Assembly (NCBI GenBank): GCA_021200995.1
Contig: JAJQFS010000017.1
Span: 1 to 50,227, forward strand
Origin: Lachnospiraceae bacterium
Lineage (GTDB): Bacteria > Bacillota > Clostridia > Lachnospirales > Lachnospiraceae
Direction of reading: 5' to 3'
Length of the DNA stretch: 50,227 bases
Below are positions 17,467 through 26,264 of the stretch, in pieces; positions within the stretch are counted from its first letter, which is position 1; the number at the start of each line of letters is the position of its first letter. The notes below the pieces were generated by a model. It saw nothing but the letters and a program-made list of their open reading frames with translations. It did not search any database and was not told where the DNA came from. The position numbers and the translations under genes are program-made.

Positions 17467-18861
17467 ATGTTCGTCGGAAGAGAGAGGGAACTAAATAAAT
17501 TAAATCAGATGTACGCAGGCGACAATTTTGAGTTTGCTGTTGTGTATGGAAGACGCCGTGTGGGAAAGACGACTTTGATCCGGGAATTTATGAAAGATAA
17601 GCCGGGATATTATTATATGAGCATCGAGGGCGCGATGAAGGAAAACCTTGCAGGTCTGTCAAGAGTTTTTCTTTCATCTGAGGCCAGCTTGCAGGAAGCT
17701 TTTGAATTCAGAGATTATGATGCGATGCTGCGGCACATCGATGTTCTCGCGGGAAAGGGAGAAAGGCTTATTGTGGCGATTGACGAGTACCCATATCTCG
17801 CGGCATCCTACCCGGCGATTTCCTCTATGCTGCAGAGTCATATCGATAACTGCTGGAAGGACAGCAGGCTCTTTTTCCTGCTGTGTGGTTCCTCCATGAG
17901 CTTTATGGAGGAGCAGGTGCTCAGCTATAAAAGCCCTTTATACGGGCGCCGCACGGCTCAGTTCAAGGTTCAGCCCTTTACATTTTTTGAGGCCAGGCAG
18001 ATGCTGTCAGGATTTCAGAGGGAAGAACAGGCTGTTCTTTATGGTGTGACAGGCGGAATTCCGGAGTATCTGTCCCATATTCAGGGAAATCTTTCTGTGC
18101 ATGAAAACATCGCGCAGTTATTTTTTGAGGAATCCGGGCGTTTATTCGAGGAACCGTTGAACTTAATGAAACAGGAACTGAGGGAACCCATGACCTATCA
18201 TTCTATTATTTCCGCGATTGCCGGCGGCGCAAGCAGACTAAATGAGATTGCAACGAAGACGGGGCTGGAAAGCAGCGACTGCAGCAATCAGCTTGTGTCA
18301 TTGATATCTCTTGGAATTGTGAAAAAGGAGACTCCTGTAACGGAGCCGGAGACGAGCCGTAGAACGATATATCGACTGGCAGACAGCATGTATCTGTTCT
18401 GGTACCGCTTTGTGAGGCCGAATACCAGCGGTATCATACGGGGAGCAGGACCGCAGATCTATGAGGCTCTGGTATTGCCTGGGCTGAATGATTTTATGGG
18501 ACAGATATTTGAGGAAATATGCATACAGTATTTATTTCAGCCTTCTGTTTATGTGGGTCTGCCCTTTCCTGCCGGAAAGATCGGTCGCTGGTGGGGCAGT
18601 AATCCCAGAACCAAAAGACAGGAAGAAATCGATCTGATGGCGGTTTGCGAAGACCAGGCGTTGTTTGGTGAGTGCAAATGGAGGAATGAGAAAACAGATG
18701 CAGGCACAGTCAAGAGGCTGCTGGAGCGCGGAGAATTATTTGCATATCAAAGAAAACAGTTTTTGGTTTTCTCGAAATCCGGTTTCAGTAAGGAGGCTGT
18801 GGATGTCTCAGAAACCTGCAATAATATTCGACTGGTGAAGTTTGAAGAGATGGTATCATGA
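17467..18861 (+). CDS. AAA ATPase with C-terminal DUF234/PD-(D/E)XK-like domain
   Basis: The 464-residue protein belongs to the archaeal-type ATPase group common in Clostridia and Bacteroides, whose role is not established. The N-terminal P-loop domain (about 1-220) has FVGRERELNKL, Walker A GRRRVGKTT and Walker B IVAIDEYPYL, followed by the sensor-like FLLCGSSMSFM and a lid. A winged helix (about 245-305) follows. The C-terminal region has EEIDLMAVCEDQALFGECKW, which fits the D...E-x-K core of PD-(D/E)XK nucleases. AGGAGGG precedes the ATG. The gene stands alone between a terminator and rlmH, with its own promoter and tandem repeat, and has a more AT-rich leader than its surroundings. This suggests an accessory gene, possibly in DNA transactions or defence, but that is inference. 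Confidence 0.8.
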   Translation: MFVGRERELNKLNQMYAGDNFEFAVVYGRRRVGKTTLIREFMKDKPGYYYMSIEGAMKENLAGLSRVFLSSEASLQEAFEFRDYDAMLRHIDVLAGKGERLIVAIDEYPYLAASYPAISSMLQSHIDNCWKDSRLFFLLCGSSMSFMEEQVLSYKSPLYGRRTAQFKVQPFTFFEARQMLSGFQREEQAVLYGVTGGIPEYLSHIQGNLSVHENIAQLFFEESGRLFEEPLNLMKQELREPMTYHSIISAIAGGASRLNEIATKTGLESSDCSNQLVSLISLGIVKKETPVTEPETSRRTIYRLADSMYLFWYRFVRPNTSGIIRGAGPQIYEALVLPGLNDFMGQIFEEICIQYLFQPSVYVGLPFPAGKIGRWWGSNPRTKRQEEIDLMAVCEDQALFGECKWRNEKTDAGTVKRLLERGELFAYQRKQFLVFSKSGFSKEAVDVSETCNNIRLVKFEEMVS

Positions 18862-18890
18862 TTCTGTAGAAATGCTTTTGGAGAGTAATT

Positions 18891-19370
18891 ATGAAAATCG
18901 ACATCATTGCCGTAGGAAAAGTAAAGGAAAGCTTCTGCCGGGAGGCCATCGCCGAGTTTGAGAAGCGTCTGAGCAAATATTGTACGCTGCGGATTATCGA
19001 GGTGACGGACGAGAAGACGCCGGACGGCGCGTCGCCTGCGATGGAGGAACAGATCAAGGCAAAAGAAGGAGAGCGTATTCTGAAAAATCTTCGGGATGAG
19101 GCGTATGTGATTACCCTGGAGATTCAGGGAAAAAAGATGGACAGCGTATCCTTCGCAAAGCAGTTAGAGCAGCTGGGTGTGCAGGGAAAGAGCCACATTC
19201 AGTTTGTAATCGGCGGCTCACTGGGACTGGACAAGCGGGTTTCTCAGAGGGCGGATTTGAAGCTCAGTTTTTCGGATATGACCTTTCCACACCAGCTGAT
19301 GCGGGTGATTTTGCTGGAGCAGATTTACCGGGCATACCGAATTATGAATGGAGAGCCGTATCATAAATAA
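18891..19370 (+). CDS. rlmH: 23S rRNA (pseudouridine1915-N3)-methyltransferase RlmH
   Basis: RlmH methylates pseudouridine 1915 of 23S rRNA on assembled 70S ribosomes. The 159-residue product is full length. It has the SPOUT-fold trefoil knot residues FVIGGSLGLDKRV and the C-terminal LLEQIYRAYRIMNGEPYHK signature used for S-adenosylmethionine and rRNA binding. GGAGAG lies five bases before the ATG. The small sporulation gene yqfC follows after 24 bases. Confidence 0.97.
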   Translation: MKIDIIAVGKVKESFCREAIAEFEKRLSKYCTLRIIEVTDEKTPDGASPAMEEQIKAKEGERILKNLRDEAYVITLEIQGKKMDSVSFAKQLEQLGVQGKSHIQFVIGGSLGLDKRVSQRADLKLSFSDMTFPHQLMRVILLEQIYRAYRIMNGEPYHK

Positions 19371-19394
19371 TCTTTTCCCATCATAAACTATCCC

Positions 19395-19715
19395 ATGAGG
19401 CACAGAAAGAAAAACACAAAAAATAAAGTTCATAAACCAACCGCCGAACAGTATGAGGACGGGCTTCGCCAGAAGCTGCTGTCCCACGAGCTGCCCGTGG
19501 AGGCCGTCACGAAGGACACGGTGATTACCTGCATCGGCCGCAGTGAGGTCTGGGTGGAAAATTATAAATCCATTCTGGAGTACGGGGAGAAATCGGTGAC
19601 GCTGCAGGCTGGCAGTTATGTGGTCTGCATCAGCGGGGAGCGGCTGGTCATTTCCCATTATATGAAGGAGCATATGATGGTGAGAGGGCATATTTCGAGT
19701 GTTATGTACCGTTAA
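19395..19715 (+). CDS. yqfC: YabP/YqfC-family sporulation protein
   Basis: The 106-residue protein has a basic N-terminus and a YabP/YqfC beta domain (about 45-105, with TVITCIGRSEVWVENYKSIL and LVISHYMKEHMMVRGHI). Its adjacency to yqfD matches the conserved yqfC-yqfD pair, expressed in the mother cell under sigma-E in Bacillus. The exact role is unclear; it is thought to work on the forespore or spore envelope. The ATG at 19395 has no good ribosome binding site in the 24 bases after the rlmH stop, and no better in-frame start exists. Expression may therefore depend on coupling to rlmH or be weak. Confidence 0.85.
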   Translation: MRHRKKNTKNKVHKPTAEQYEDGLRQKLLSHELPVEAVTKDTVITCIGRSEVWVENYKSILEYGEKSVTLQAGSYVVCISGERLVISHYMKEHMMVRGHISSVMYR

Positions 19716-19824
19716 GCTGTGTGCTTGTTATTCGTTTTGCGGCAGTCGGGTTCAGAACAGGTGACCGCACTCTGGCTCGTCAGGCAGTTCATGTTGACTG
19801 CATCATGTGGTTTGAGGAGGCTCT

Positions 19825-21051
19825 ATGAATTCATACTTTAAAAACGGCTGTTACCTGCGCTTAAGGCTCGATGGAGCGGGTATGGAGCGCTTTATCACCC
19901 TCTGCGGCAACCGGCACATCCCGTTGTGGGCAATCAGAGCGGACGGCAAATTCATTGAAGTCAACATGCATTACCGGGACTGGGAGCAGGGAAAAGAGCT
20001 TCTTTTAAAAACCGGCACACGGGCAGTCATTGTGAAAAAACATGGACTGCCCTTTTTGCTGCCTTCTTTAAAGCCTCGTATTCTGTTCTTTTTAGGCTGC
20101 ATGGCGGCGGTCGGCTGGCTTATTTACTCAACGACCTTGATCTGGCATATTGAATTTGAGGGAAATTATTCCATCACGGAGGATCAGCTGACAGATTTTC
20201 TGGTAAAACAGGGCGTCTGGGTGGGCATTTCCAAAAACAGTCTGGATCTGGAAAGTCTGGAAAAAGCGCTCAGAGAGGAATTTTCCCTGATTACCTGGAC
20301 CAGCGGCAAAATCAATGGTACGGTGCTGGAAATTTCCATCAAGGAAAATGAGCGGCCGAATGTGATCATGCCTGTGATGGCAGCAGGGGAGGCGACCGGA
20401 CTCTACGCGACCGCGAACGGCACTGTGGTTTCCATTTATGTTCGGAACGGCGTGGCTTTTGTTTCAAAGGGAGATGAGGTGAAAAAGGGCGATTTGCTGG
20501 TGGACGGGCGAATCCCTGTACTGAACGAGGAGGGTGAGACGGATCACTATCTTCTGTATGAGGCGGACGCGGATATTCTCATTGAGACGACGATTCCGGT
20601 CAGTCTCAGTCTGGAAGAGGTTTACACGGCAAAGGAGTATAGCGGACGTGAGAGCAGAGGCGTTTATTTTTCTTACGGCCAGACGATATATAAGTTTCCG
20701 TGGACGGCTGTTTCCTGGAAGGAGAAGGATCAGCTTTTTGAGCCGGCATTTCAGATCACAGTGAATGGGATTCAGATTGGTTTGGGTTCTTTTTATGCAA
20801 AAGAGTATCAGACAATCGAGAAAAAATATGACCAGGAAGAAGCGGAGACACTTTTATACGCGGAATTTGAAAAAAATAATACAATATTAGTGGAAAAAGG
20901 GGTACAAATTATTTCAGAAAATGTTACAATAGAAAAGACTGAGGATTTTTACCTGCTGCGCGGCGGGATGACAGTGCGCTATGCGGCGGTGGAAACGGGA
21001 GAGATTGCAGAGGAGGCAGCGGAGGAGATCGATGACGGAGAAGGCCTTTGA
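19825..21051 (+). CDS. yqfD: Sporulation protein YqfD
   Basis: The YqfD family is required for efficient spore formation in Bacillus and Clostridia. The 408-residue protein has an N-terminal cytoplasmic domain (about 1-85) and one membrane helix (about 88-110, ILFFLGCMAAVGWLIYSTTLIW). A long extracytoplasmic region follows, rich in beta strands. It begins with a POTRA-like part (IEFEGNYSITEDQLTDFL) and includes KKGDLLVDGRIP. GAGGAGG stands six bases before the ATG. Its end overlaps phoH. Homology is to the whole family; the biochemical role is unknown. Confidence 0.9.
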   Translation: MNSYFKNGCYLRLRLDGAGMERFITLCGNRHIPLWAIRADGKFIEVNMHYRDWEQGKELLLKTGTRAVIVKKHGLPFLLPSLKPRILFFLGCMAAVGWLIYSTTLIWHIEFEGNYSITEDQLTDFLVKQGVWVGISKNSLDLESLEKALREEFSLITWTSGKINGTVLEISIKENERPNVIMPVMAAGEATGLYATANGTVVSIYVRNGVAFVSKGDEVKKGDLLVDGRIPVLNEEGETDHYLLYEADADILIETTIPVSLSLEEVYTAKEYSGRESRGVYFSYGQTIYKFPWTAVSWKEKDQLFEPAFQITVNGIQIGLGSFYAKEYQTIEKKYDQEEAETLLYAEFEKNNTILVEKGVQIISENVTIEKTEDFYLLRGGMTVRYAAVETGEIAEEAAEEIDDGEGL

Positions 21052-22147
21052 GAGTACCATGGAACTGACGATGGAGCAGATGAGGAATATTTTCGGGCAT
21101 CATGACCAATATATTAAAAAGATTGAGAATGACCTGCATGTCAATATCGTCAACCGCAACGGCGCCATCCGGCTGATCGGCGATCAGGAGGCTGTGGAGA
21201 AAGCGAGGCATATCCTGGAACAGCTGCTTAAGTACCAGGATCATGGCAACGAGATAGAGGAGCAGAGTGTGGACTACGCGCTGGAACTGGAAAAAGAAAA
21301 CGCCCTGGACGAAATGTCGCAGATAGAAGGCGACTGCATCTGTCATACCATCGCGGGCAAACCTATCAGACCCAAAACACTTGGACAGAAAAAATATGTG
21401 GACGCGATCCGGGATCACATGATCGTTTTCGGATTGGGACCGGCCGGTACGGGCAAAACCTACCTGGCCATGGCTATGGCAATCACCGCGTTTAAGGCAA
21501 ATGAGGTCAGCCGCATTATCTTAACCCGTCCGGCCATCGAGGCGGGCGAGAAGCTGGGCTTTCTGCCCGGCGATCTGCAGAGCAAGGTGGACCCGTATCT
21601 CAGACCTTTGTATGACGCTCTTTACCAGATCATGGGCGCGGAGACCTTCGCCAGAAATATGGAGAAGGGTCTGATTGAAGTCGCTCCTCTGGCCTATATG
21701 CGCGGCCGGACACTGGACAACTCCTATATCATTCTGGATGAGGCGCAGAACACGACGCCCGCCCAGATGAAGATGTTTCTTACTCGTATCGGCTTTGGCT
21801 CGAAGGTCATTATCACAGGTGACAGTACGCAGAAGGATCTGGCGCCCGGGGTCAAGAGCGGCCTGGATGTGGCTGAGAAGGTGCTGGCCGGGATTGATGA
21901 TATCGCGTTCTGCAATCTGACCAGCAAGGATGTGGTGCGCCATCCACTGGTGCAGAAGATTGTCAAGGCTTATGAAGTATATGAGGAACGGCAGGCACGT
22001 CAGGAGTTAAGAAACAGAGAGAAAAGCCGTGATAGAAACTCAGGCAGGCCGCCCCGCGGCGGACAGGGCCCGGGAAAACGTGATAAGGGCAGCTGGGAAA
22101 CGCTGCAACAGTGGTTGTCCGCGGCAGAAAGTGACCAGGATGCGTGA
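21032..22147 (+). CDS. phoH: PhoH-family ATPase
   Basis: PhoH-like proteins are cytoplasmic P-loop ATPases linked to RNA metabolism and often encoded with YbeY. The 371-residue protein has an N-terminal KH-like region (about 1-75), then the PhoH helicase-like core. The core shows Walker A FGLGPAGTGKTY, TRPAIEAGEKLGFLPGD and Walker B NSYIILDEAQNTTP. A tail of about 50 residues is rich in Arg, Gly and Lys (GRPPRGGQGPGKRDKG) and likely disordered, possibly binding RNA. GGAGGAG four bases before the ATG at 21032 fixes the start, which overlaps yqfD by 20 bases. The HD-domain gene yqfF, usual between phoH and ybeY, is missing here. Confidence 0.93.
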   Translation: MTEKAFESTMELTMEQMRNIFGHHDQYIKKIENDLHVNIVNRNGAIRLIGDQEAVEKARHILEQLLKYQDHGNEIEEQSVDYALELEKENALDEMSQIEGDCICHTIAGKPIRPKTLGQKKYVDAIRDHMIVFGLGPAGTGKTYLAMAMAITAFKANEVSRIILTRPAIEAGEKLGFLPGDLQSKVDPYLRPLYDALYQIMGAETFARNMEKGLIEVAPLAYMRGRTLDNSYIILDEAQNTTPAQMKMFLTRIGFGSKVIITGDSTQKDLAPGVKSGLDVAEKVLAGIDDIAFCNLTSKDVVRHPLVQKIVKAYEVYEERQARQELRNREKSRDRNSGRPPRGGQGPGKRDKGSWETLQQWLSAAESDQDA

Positions 22148-22193
22148 AAACGAAAGTGGAAACCTGACATACGGATGATGACAGGGGGAAAAA

Positions 22194-22715
22194 GTGGCGC
22201 TCATTTTTGAAAAAGAAACAGAATTTGAGGCGGATTTTGACGCCGTTTCCGTGGCGGAAGCAGTAGTGGCGCAGGCGGCGGACCAGGAGGGGATTCCCTA
22301 TGAATTTGATGTGAATCTCACATTGGTGGACAGTGAAGCGATCCGGCAGATCAACCGGGAATTTCGTGGGATCGATGAGCCGACTGATGTATTGTCGTTT
22401 CCGAATCTGGATTTTCCGGCTCCGGGGGATTTTTCCCTGCTGGAGAATGAGAGCCGGGAAGCGGATTATTTTGATCTGGAGAGTGGTCAGCTGTTGCTGG
22501 GGGATATCGTGATCAACGTCGACAGGGTGTTTTCCCAGGCGGAGGAGTTCGGCCATTCGATAAAGCGGGAATACGCTTTTTTAATCGCGCACAGCATGCT
22601 TCATCTGTGCGGTTATGACCATATGGAGCCGGGTGAGGCTGCCGTCATGGAAGAGAGACAGAATATGGTGCTGGAAGCACTGCACATTACAAGGGATAAA
22701 TCGTCATGGACTTAA
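22194..22715 (+). CDS. ybeY: Endoribonuclease YbeY
   Basis: YbeY is a zinc-dependent endoribonuclease that acts in 16S rRNA 3' end maturation and ribosome quality control. The 173-residue product has the fold core and the metal motif HSMLHLCGYDH, which supplies the three histidines. RQINREFRGIDEPTDVLSFP is also typical. The start is GTG at 22194, preceded by AGGGGGAA. The stop overlaps the following flippase gene by ten bases. In many Firmicutes ybeY is followed by dgkA, cdd and era, which are absent here. Confidence 0.95.
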   Translation: MALIFEKETEFEADFDAVSVAEAVVAQAADQEGIPYEFDVNLTLVDSEAIRQINREFRGIDEPTDVLSFPNLDFPAPGDFSLLENESREADYFDLESGQLLLGDIVINVDRVFSQAEEFGHSIKREYAFLIAHSMLHLCGYDHMEPGEAAVMEERQNMVLEALHITRDKSSWT

Positions 22716-24286
22716 AAAACAAGCATCTGGTACACCTGGCGGAGGGGCTGCTCTGGGCGGGCGTGCTGCTATTTTTTACAAAAGCGGGGCCGAACGGTGT
22801 GATTTATACAGTAGGCACGCTGGAGATTTTTTACGCTGTTTATCGGTTTTTTCTGGGGTATCTGCCGGACGCGGTCAGTAAAACCACCAGAGGCAGAAGA
22901 AATAAGGAGCGCCTGGGTTATGGCGCCGCCGCGGTGAAGGGCAGTATTCTGTACGCGCTCATTTCCGCGCTTTTGTGTATGCTGGTGCTTCTGGCGCTTT
23001 CCTTCCTTTGTGATTCCATGGAGATCGCCTATATGGGGCAGCTTCTGCGGATTTATCTCTGGCTCACGCCTTTTTGCGCGATTTTGCAGATATTCAGGGG
23101 AATTCTGCAGACAGAGACCGGAAAAACGGCGACAGGTGTTTCCAGGCTGATTGTCAGCATCGGCACGATTGTCGGTACCGTTGCGGGCTTATTCATTTTA
23201 TATCCATATGGCGTAAAGGTGGGTGCTTTTCTGCAGCATGAAGAAGTGCTGTATTTTTATCTGGCGCTGTCGGTTCTGCCGGGGCTGGCGCTGGGGCTTC
23301 TGGCTGCCTGCATCTATATGCTGATTATGATTCTGGCGCATCGCTATGAATTTGCCTGCCTGCATGGAGCGTCAGATCCGAAGCTGCCGGGGACAGCCGC
23401 GATGGTGAGAATCCTGTATTCGCAGGTGGGCGTGGATTCTGTTCTGATCCTGCTGTCAAGACTGCCGTTTCTTCTTCTTTTCTTTCTCACAGCGAAGGGT
23501 ACACAGGAGGAGCAGATGCTCTTTGGCACTTTTTACGGCGTGGTTCTGCCGCTGATGATGCTGGCGCGCTTTGTCTTTGATATGGGACTGACCTCGATTG
23601 AACGTGGCATGCTGTCGGCGCTTCGCAAGAGACAGAATGAGTATTATTACAGATTTTATATCGGCGCTATGAAATATGTGCTTTTATCGAGCACGGCTGT
23701 GGCGGTGCTCTTCGCGGCGCTGCATAAGCCATATCTGGCACAGTGGCATTTACAGACGACTGATTCGCTGATGAGTCTTGCACTGTGGAGTGCCATCCTG
23801 TTTTTCTTAAGCCTTCCACATCAGTTTTCGCTGGATCTGATGAAGTTAAGGGGCAGAGAGATGGTGATTCTGGCCGCGTTTCTTCTGGGAAATGTGGGTG
23901 TTGTTCTGCGGGCGGTTGTTTTCAGCGGGGAAGCGGGGGTGACTGCCGCTGTTTTCGTGCAGAGTCTGGTGATTTTTTACGCGGTATCTTCTTTGATTAT
24001 GATTTTCTGTATGGACAGGGAGATCGGCACATCGCCGCTGACCTATCTTTTGCAGATCTGGCTGCCGCTTTTACTCACCTGCGTGATCGGCCTTTTGATG
24101 TACGGACTGCAGATTTTGCTGTTTACCGCGCTGGGAGGGTTTGTGACCATGTTGCTTGGCTGTATCCTTGGGTTTGCGCTGCATTTTGTATGCGTGGGAC
24201 TGACGGGGACTTATTCGCGGGAGGAGCTGCGGATTGTGCCGTTAGGACGTTTCCTGGGGAGAATTCGGGGTGTGAAAGGGTTGTAG
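22706..24286 (+). CDS. MOP-superfamily flippase-like membrane protein (polysaccharide/SpoVB type)
   Basis: The 526-residue protein is very hydrophobic, with about 13-14 membrane helices spread from end to end. The general pattern is that of lipid-linked oligosaccharide flippases (MurJ/SpoVB/Wzx). Sequence motifs are weak compared with the second flippase at 48536. Phrases such as GLTSIERGMLSALRKRQNEYYYRFY in the middle and a basic C-terminus are visible. The ATG at 22706 overlaps ybeY, implying coupled translation. A possible substrate is lipid II or a polyprenyl-linked sugar, but the sequence does not decide this. It may be a diverged sporulation-specific flippase. Confidence 0.65.
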   Translation: MDLKNKHLVHLAEGLLWAGVLLFFTKAGPNGVIYTVGTLEIFYAVYRFFLGYLPDAVSKTTRGRRNKERLGYGAAAVKGSILYALISALLCMLVLLALSFLCDSMEIAYMGQLLRIYLWLTPFCAILQIFRGILQTETGKTATGVSRLIVSIGTIVGTVAGLFILYPYGVKVGAFLQHEEVLYFYLALSVLPGLALGLLAACIYMLIMILAHRYEFACLHGASDPKLPGTAAMVRILYSQVGVDSVLILLSRLPFLLLFFLTAKGTQEEQMLFGTFYGVVLPLMMLARFVFDMGLTSIERGMLSALRKRQNEYYYRFYIGAMKYVLLSSTAVAVLFAALHKPYLAQWHLQTTDSLMSLALWSAILFFLSLPHQFSLDLMKLRGREMVILAAFLLGNVGVVLRAVVFSGEAGVTAAVFVQSLVIFYAVSSLIMIFCMDREIGTSPLTYLLQIWLPLLLTCVIGLLMYGLQILLFTALGGFVTMLLGCILGFALHFVCVGLTGTYSREELRIVPLGRFLGRIRGVKGL

Positions 24287-24310
24287 GATTATTTGTATTT
24301 TCCAATGACT

Positions 24311-24325
24311 GTGAATAGTAACTTT
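24311..24325 (+). repeat. Copy of the GTGAATAGTAACTTT intergenic motif
   Basis: The 15 bases GTGAATAGTAACTTT recur exactly at 44440-44454, each preceded by a similar CAATG-type sequence and each in a gap between genes. This copy lies 24 bases after the flippase stop. Two exact 15-mers in a 50 kb window are not expected by chance. Confidence 0.6.
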
Positions 24326-24374
24326 GTTTCCGGGCATACTACCGATAATCAGGACAGATCGGAGGAAGTATGCT

Positions 24375-24824
24375 GTGAAAAAGAAAAATATCGCGATTTT
24401 TATTTATGTTCCCCTGTTGGCACTGCTTATCGCCCTGACAGGCTTTCTTCTGTTTTCGGACGGGGTGCGGAACCGGACACAGCCGCAGGAGCAGGTCATA
24501 GACCTGGATGAATATTTCCAGACAGAGCAGGTGGAGGAAGAGGACGTCCAGACAGTAGATGAGAAAAATGTGGAAAACGGAGTTCTCCCCTCTAAGACGA
24601 CTGAGATACAGCCTGAGAGTATCAAAACAGGAAATGCCTTCGTGCTGGGCGTTGTGGACGGCCATGTGGCGGTGTTTGAGAGCGGTGAGGCGGAGGTGAT
24701 TTATCTGTATACAGGGATTTTGCTGGAAAATCTGCCTCAGAGTACGCAGGAGGAGGTCCTGGCCGGCAAGGAGATTAAGGACGAAGAAGCACTGTATTTC
24801 TTTTTAGAGACATACTCCAGTTAG
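24375..24824 (+). CDS. Small anchored protein with a BofC C-terminal-like domain
   Basis: The 149-residue protein has a short basic start and one membrane helix (about 6-28, IAIFIYVPLLALLIALTGFLL), which may be a signal anchor. An acidic, variable stretch (about 30-85) follows. The C-terminal domain has VDGHVAVFES and LENLPQSTQEEVLAGKEIKDEE, then FLETYSS. That ending resembles the C-terminal domain of BofC, the forespore protein that restrains the SpoIVB signalling protease in Bacillus. spoIVB is also in this window, though 16 kb away. The start is GTG at 24375, with GGAGGA eight bases before it; the in-frame ATG at 24324 lacks a site. The BofC link is by my reading of the motif, not a search. 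Confidence 0.6.
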   Translation: MKKKNIAIFIYVPLLALLIALTGFLLFSDGVRNRTQPQEQVIDLDEYFQTEQVEEEDVQTVDEKNVENGVLPSKTTEIQPESIKTGNAFVLGVVDGHVAVFESGEAEVIYLYTGILLENLPQSTQEEVLAGKEIKDEEALYFFLETYSS

Positions 24825-24929
24825 AGCTGCCTGGCTGCAGCATGGACTGCAATAGACAGTGAATGACGGTTTGGTTCATGATTTTTTTGGATTCATGAGA
24901 CTGTCAGGCATTCAGAAGAGGGTTTTGCG

Positions 24930-26264
24930 ATGAAGATCGGTATTGTCGGCGGAGGAGCCGCGGGACTGGCTGCCGCGGTGACCGCGTGTAAAGCGGGCGC
25001 GGACGTCGTGTTGTTCGAGCGAAATGACCGCGTTGGGAAAAAGTTTCTCTCCACAGGAAACGGCAAATGTAATTTCACCAATCGCCGGATGGGAGCACAA
25101 TATTATCATTCAGAGACAGCGGATCTGCTGTCTCAGTTTGTGTCTCAGGAAAGTGTGCCGCAGGTGCTGGATTTTTTTACGGACCTGGGGATGCTTTACC
25201 GGGAGAAAAACGGAGGGTATTATCCCTATAGCGAGCAGGCGCAGACGGTGCTGGATGTGCTGCGGTTTAAGCTGGAGAGCTATGTTGGCACCAGAGTGCG
25301 GGTGTATACGGACTGCAGGGTGACGGCGGTCATACCGTTAAAAAAAGGGAAGGTCAGGCTGGAATTTACAGAGGAAGCAGAAGGATGGAAATCAGTGCCT
25401 GCGGACTTGAAGAATGACCAGCAGTGGAATGAGACAAATCGCGGCCGCATAACGGTGGACAGAGTGATTTTGGCCTGCGGCGGAAAAGCCGCTCCCAGAA
25501 CCGGCTCTGACGGCAGCGGTTATACGTTCCTTCGGGATCTGGGTTTGGATTGTGTGCCGGTAGTTCCCGCTCTGGTGCAGCTGGTCTGTCAGGAAAAGGA
25601 TCTGAAGGCGGTTTCGGGTGTGCACACGCAGGCCGTGGTTCGCCTGTTTGTGGACGGCAAGCTTGTTGATACGCAGAAAGGAGAGTTGCAGCTGACGGAT
25701 TATGGGATATCCGGAATTGTGGTATTTCAGCTGTCCCGCCATGCCGCTTATGGCGTGAGTTGTCAAAAAGAGGTAACCGCAGAGCTGGATGTCCTGCCGG
25801 AGCTGTCTGAGGAAGAGTGGACGGAGCTGCTTCTGACCAGGAAAAAGCAGTACGGGAAACAGACAATGGAGCAGTTTTGCGCGGGTCTCTTACATAAAAA
25901 GCTCTGCGCGTATTTTATGAAACATTGTGGGATTCATCCGCAGCAGCCGATGGACAGGGTGACGGATCTGCAGATCAGGGAATTTGCCCATTTGTGTAAG
26001 TGCTGGCGTGTGACGATCATACGCACGAACGGCTTTGACGCCGCGCAGGTATGCGCCGGTGGCCTTTCCCTTGAGGAGATCAACAGGGATTTCAGCCTGA
26101 AAAAATATCCGCAGATCTATGTGGTGGGAGAACTCCTGGATGTGGACGGACTCTGCGGCGGCTATAATCTGCACTGGGCATGGCTCAGCGGGATGACGGC
26201 GGCGAAGAGCGCCTGCAGTTCAGAAGCGGGAAAACCGAATGAGCAGATATCGGCAGCAGAGTAA
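24930..26264 (+). CDS. HI0933/YhiN-family FAD-dependent oxidoreductase
   Basis: The 444-residue flavoprotein belongs to the BaiN/HI0933-like NAD(P)/FAD oxidoreductases. The N-terminal FAD-binding motif IGIVGGGAAGLAAAV is followed by VGKKFLSTGNGKCNFTN, a hallmark of the family. ACGGKAAPRTGSDGSGY lies in the middle. The C-terminal VVGELLDVDGLCGGYNLHWAW places the flavin. Family members reduce diverse substrates; BaiN of Clostridium scindens has been linked to bile acid dehydroxylation. The natural substrate here is unknown. The ATG at 24930 follows AGAAGAGGG with a slightly long spacing. It is followed by a second flavoprotein gene that is broken. Confidence 0.85.
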   Translation: MKIGIVGGGAAGLAAAVTACKAGADVVLFERNDRVGKKFLSTGNGKCNFTNRRMGAQYYHSETADLLSQFVSQESVPQVLDFFTDLGMLYREKNGGYYPYSEQAQTVLDVLRFKLESYVGTRVRVYTDCRVTAVIPLKKGKVRLEFTEEAEGWKSVPADLKNDQQWNETNRGRITVDRVILACGGKAAPRTGSDGSGYTFLRDLGLDCVPVVPALVQLVCQEKDLKAVSGVHTQAVVRLFVDGKLVDTQKGELQLTDYGISGIVVFQLSRHAAYGVSCQKEVTAELDVLPELSEEEWTELLLTRKKQYGKQTMEQFCAGLLHKKLCAYFMKHCGIHPQQPMDRVTDLQIREFAHLCKCWRVTIIRTNGFDAAQVCAGGLSLEEINRDFSLKKYPQIYVVGELLDVDGLCGGYNLHWAWLSGMTAAKSACSSEAGKPNEQISAAE

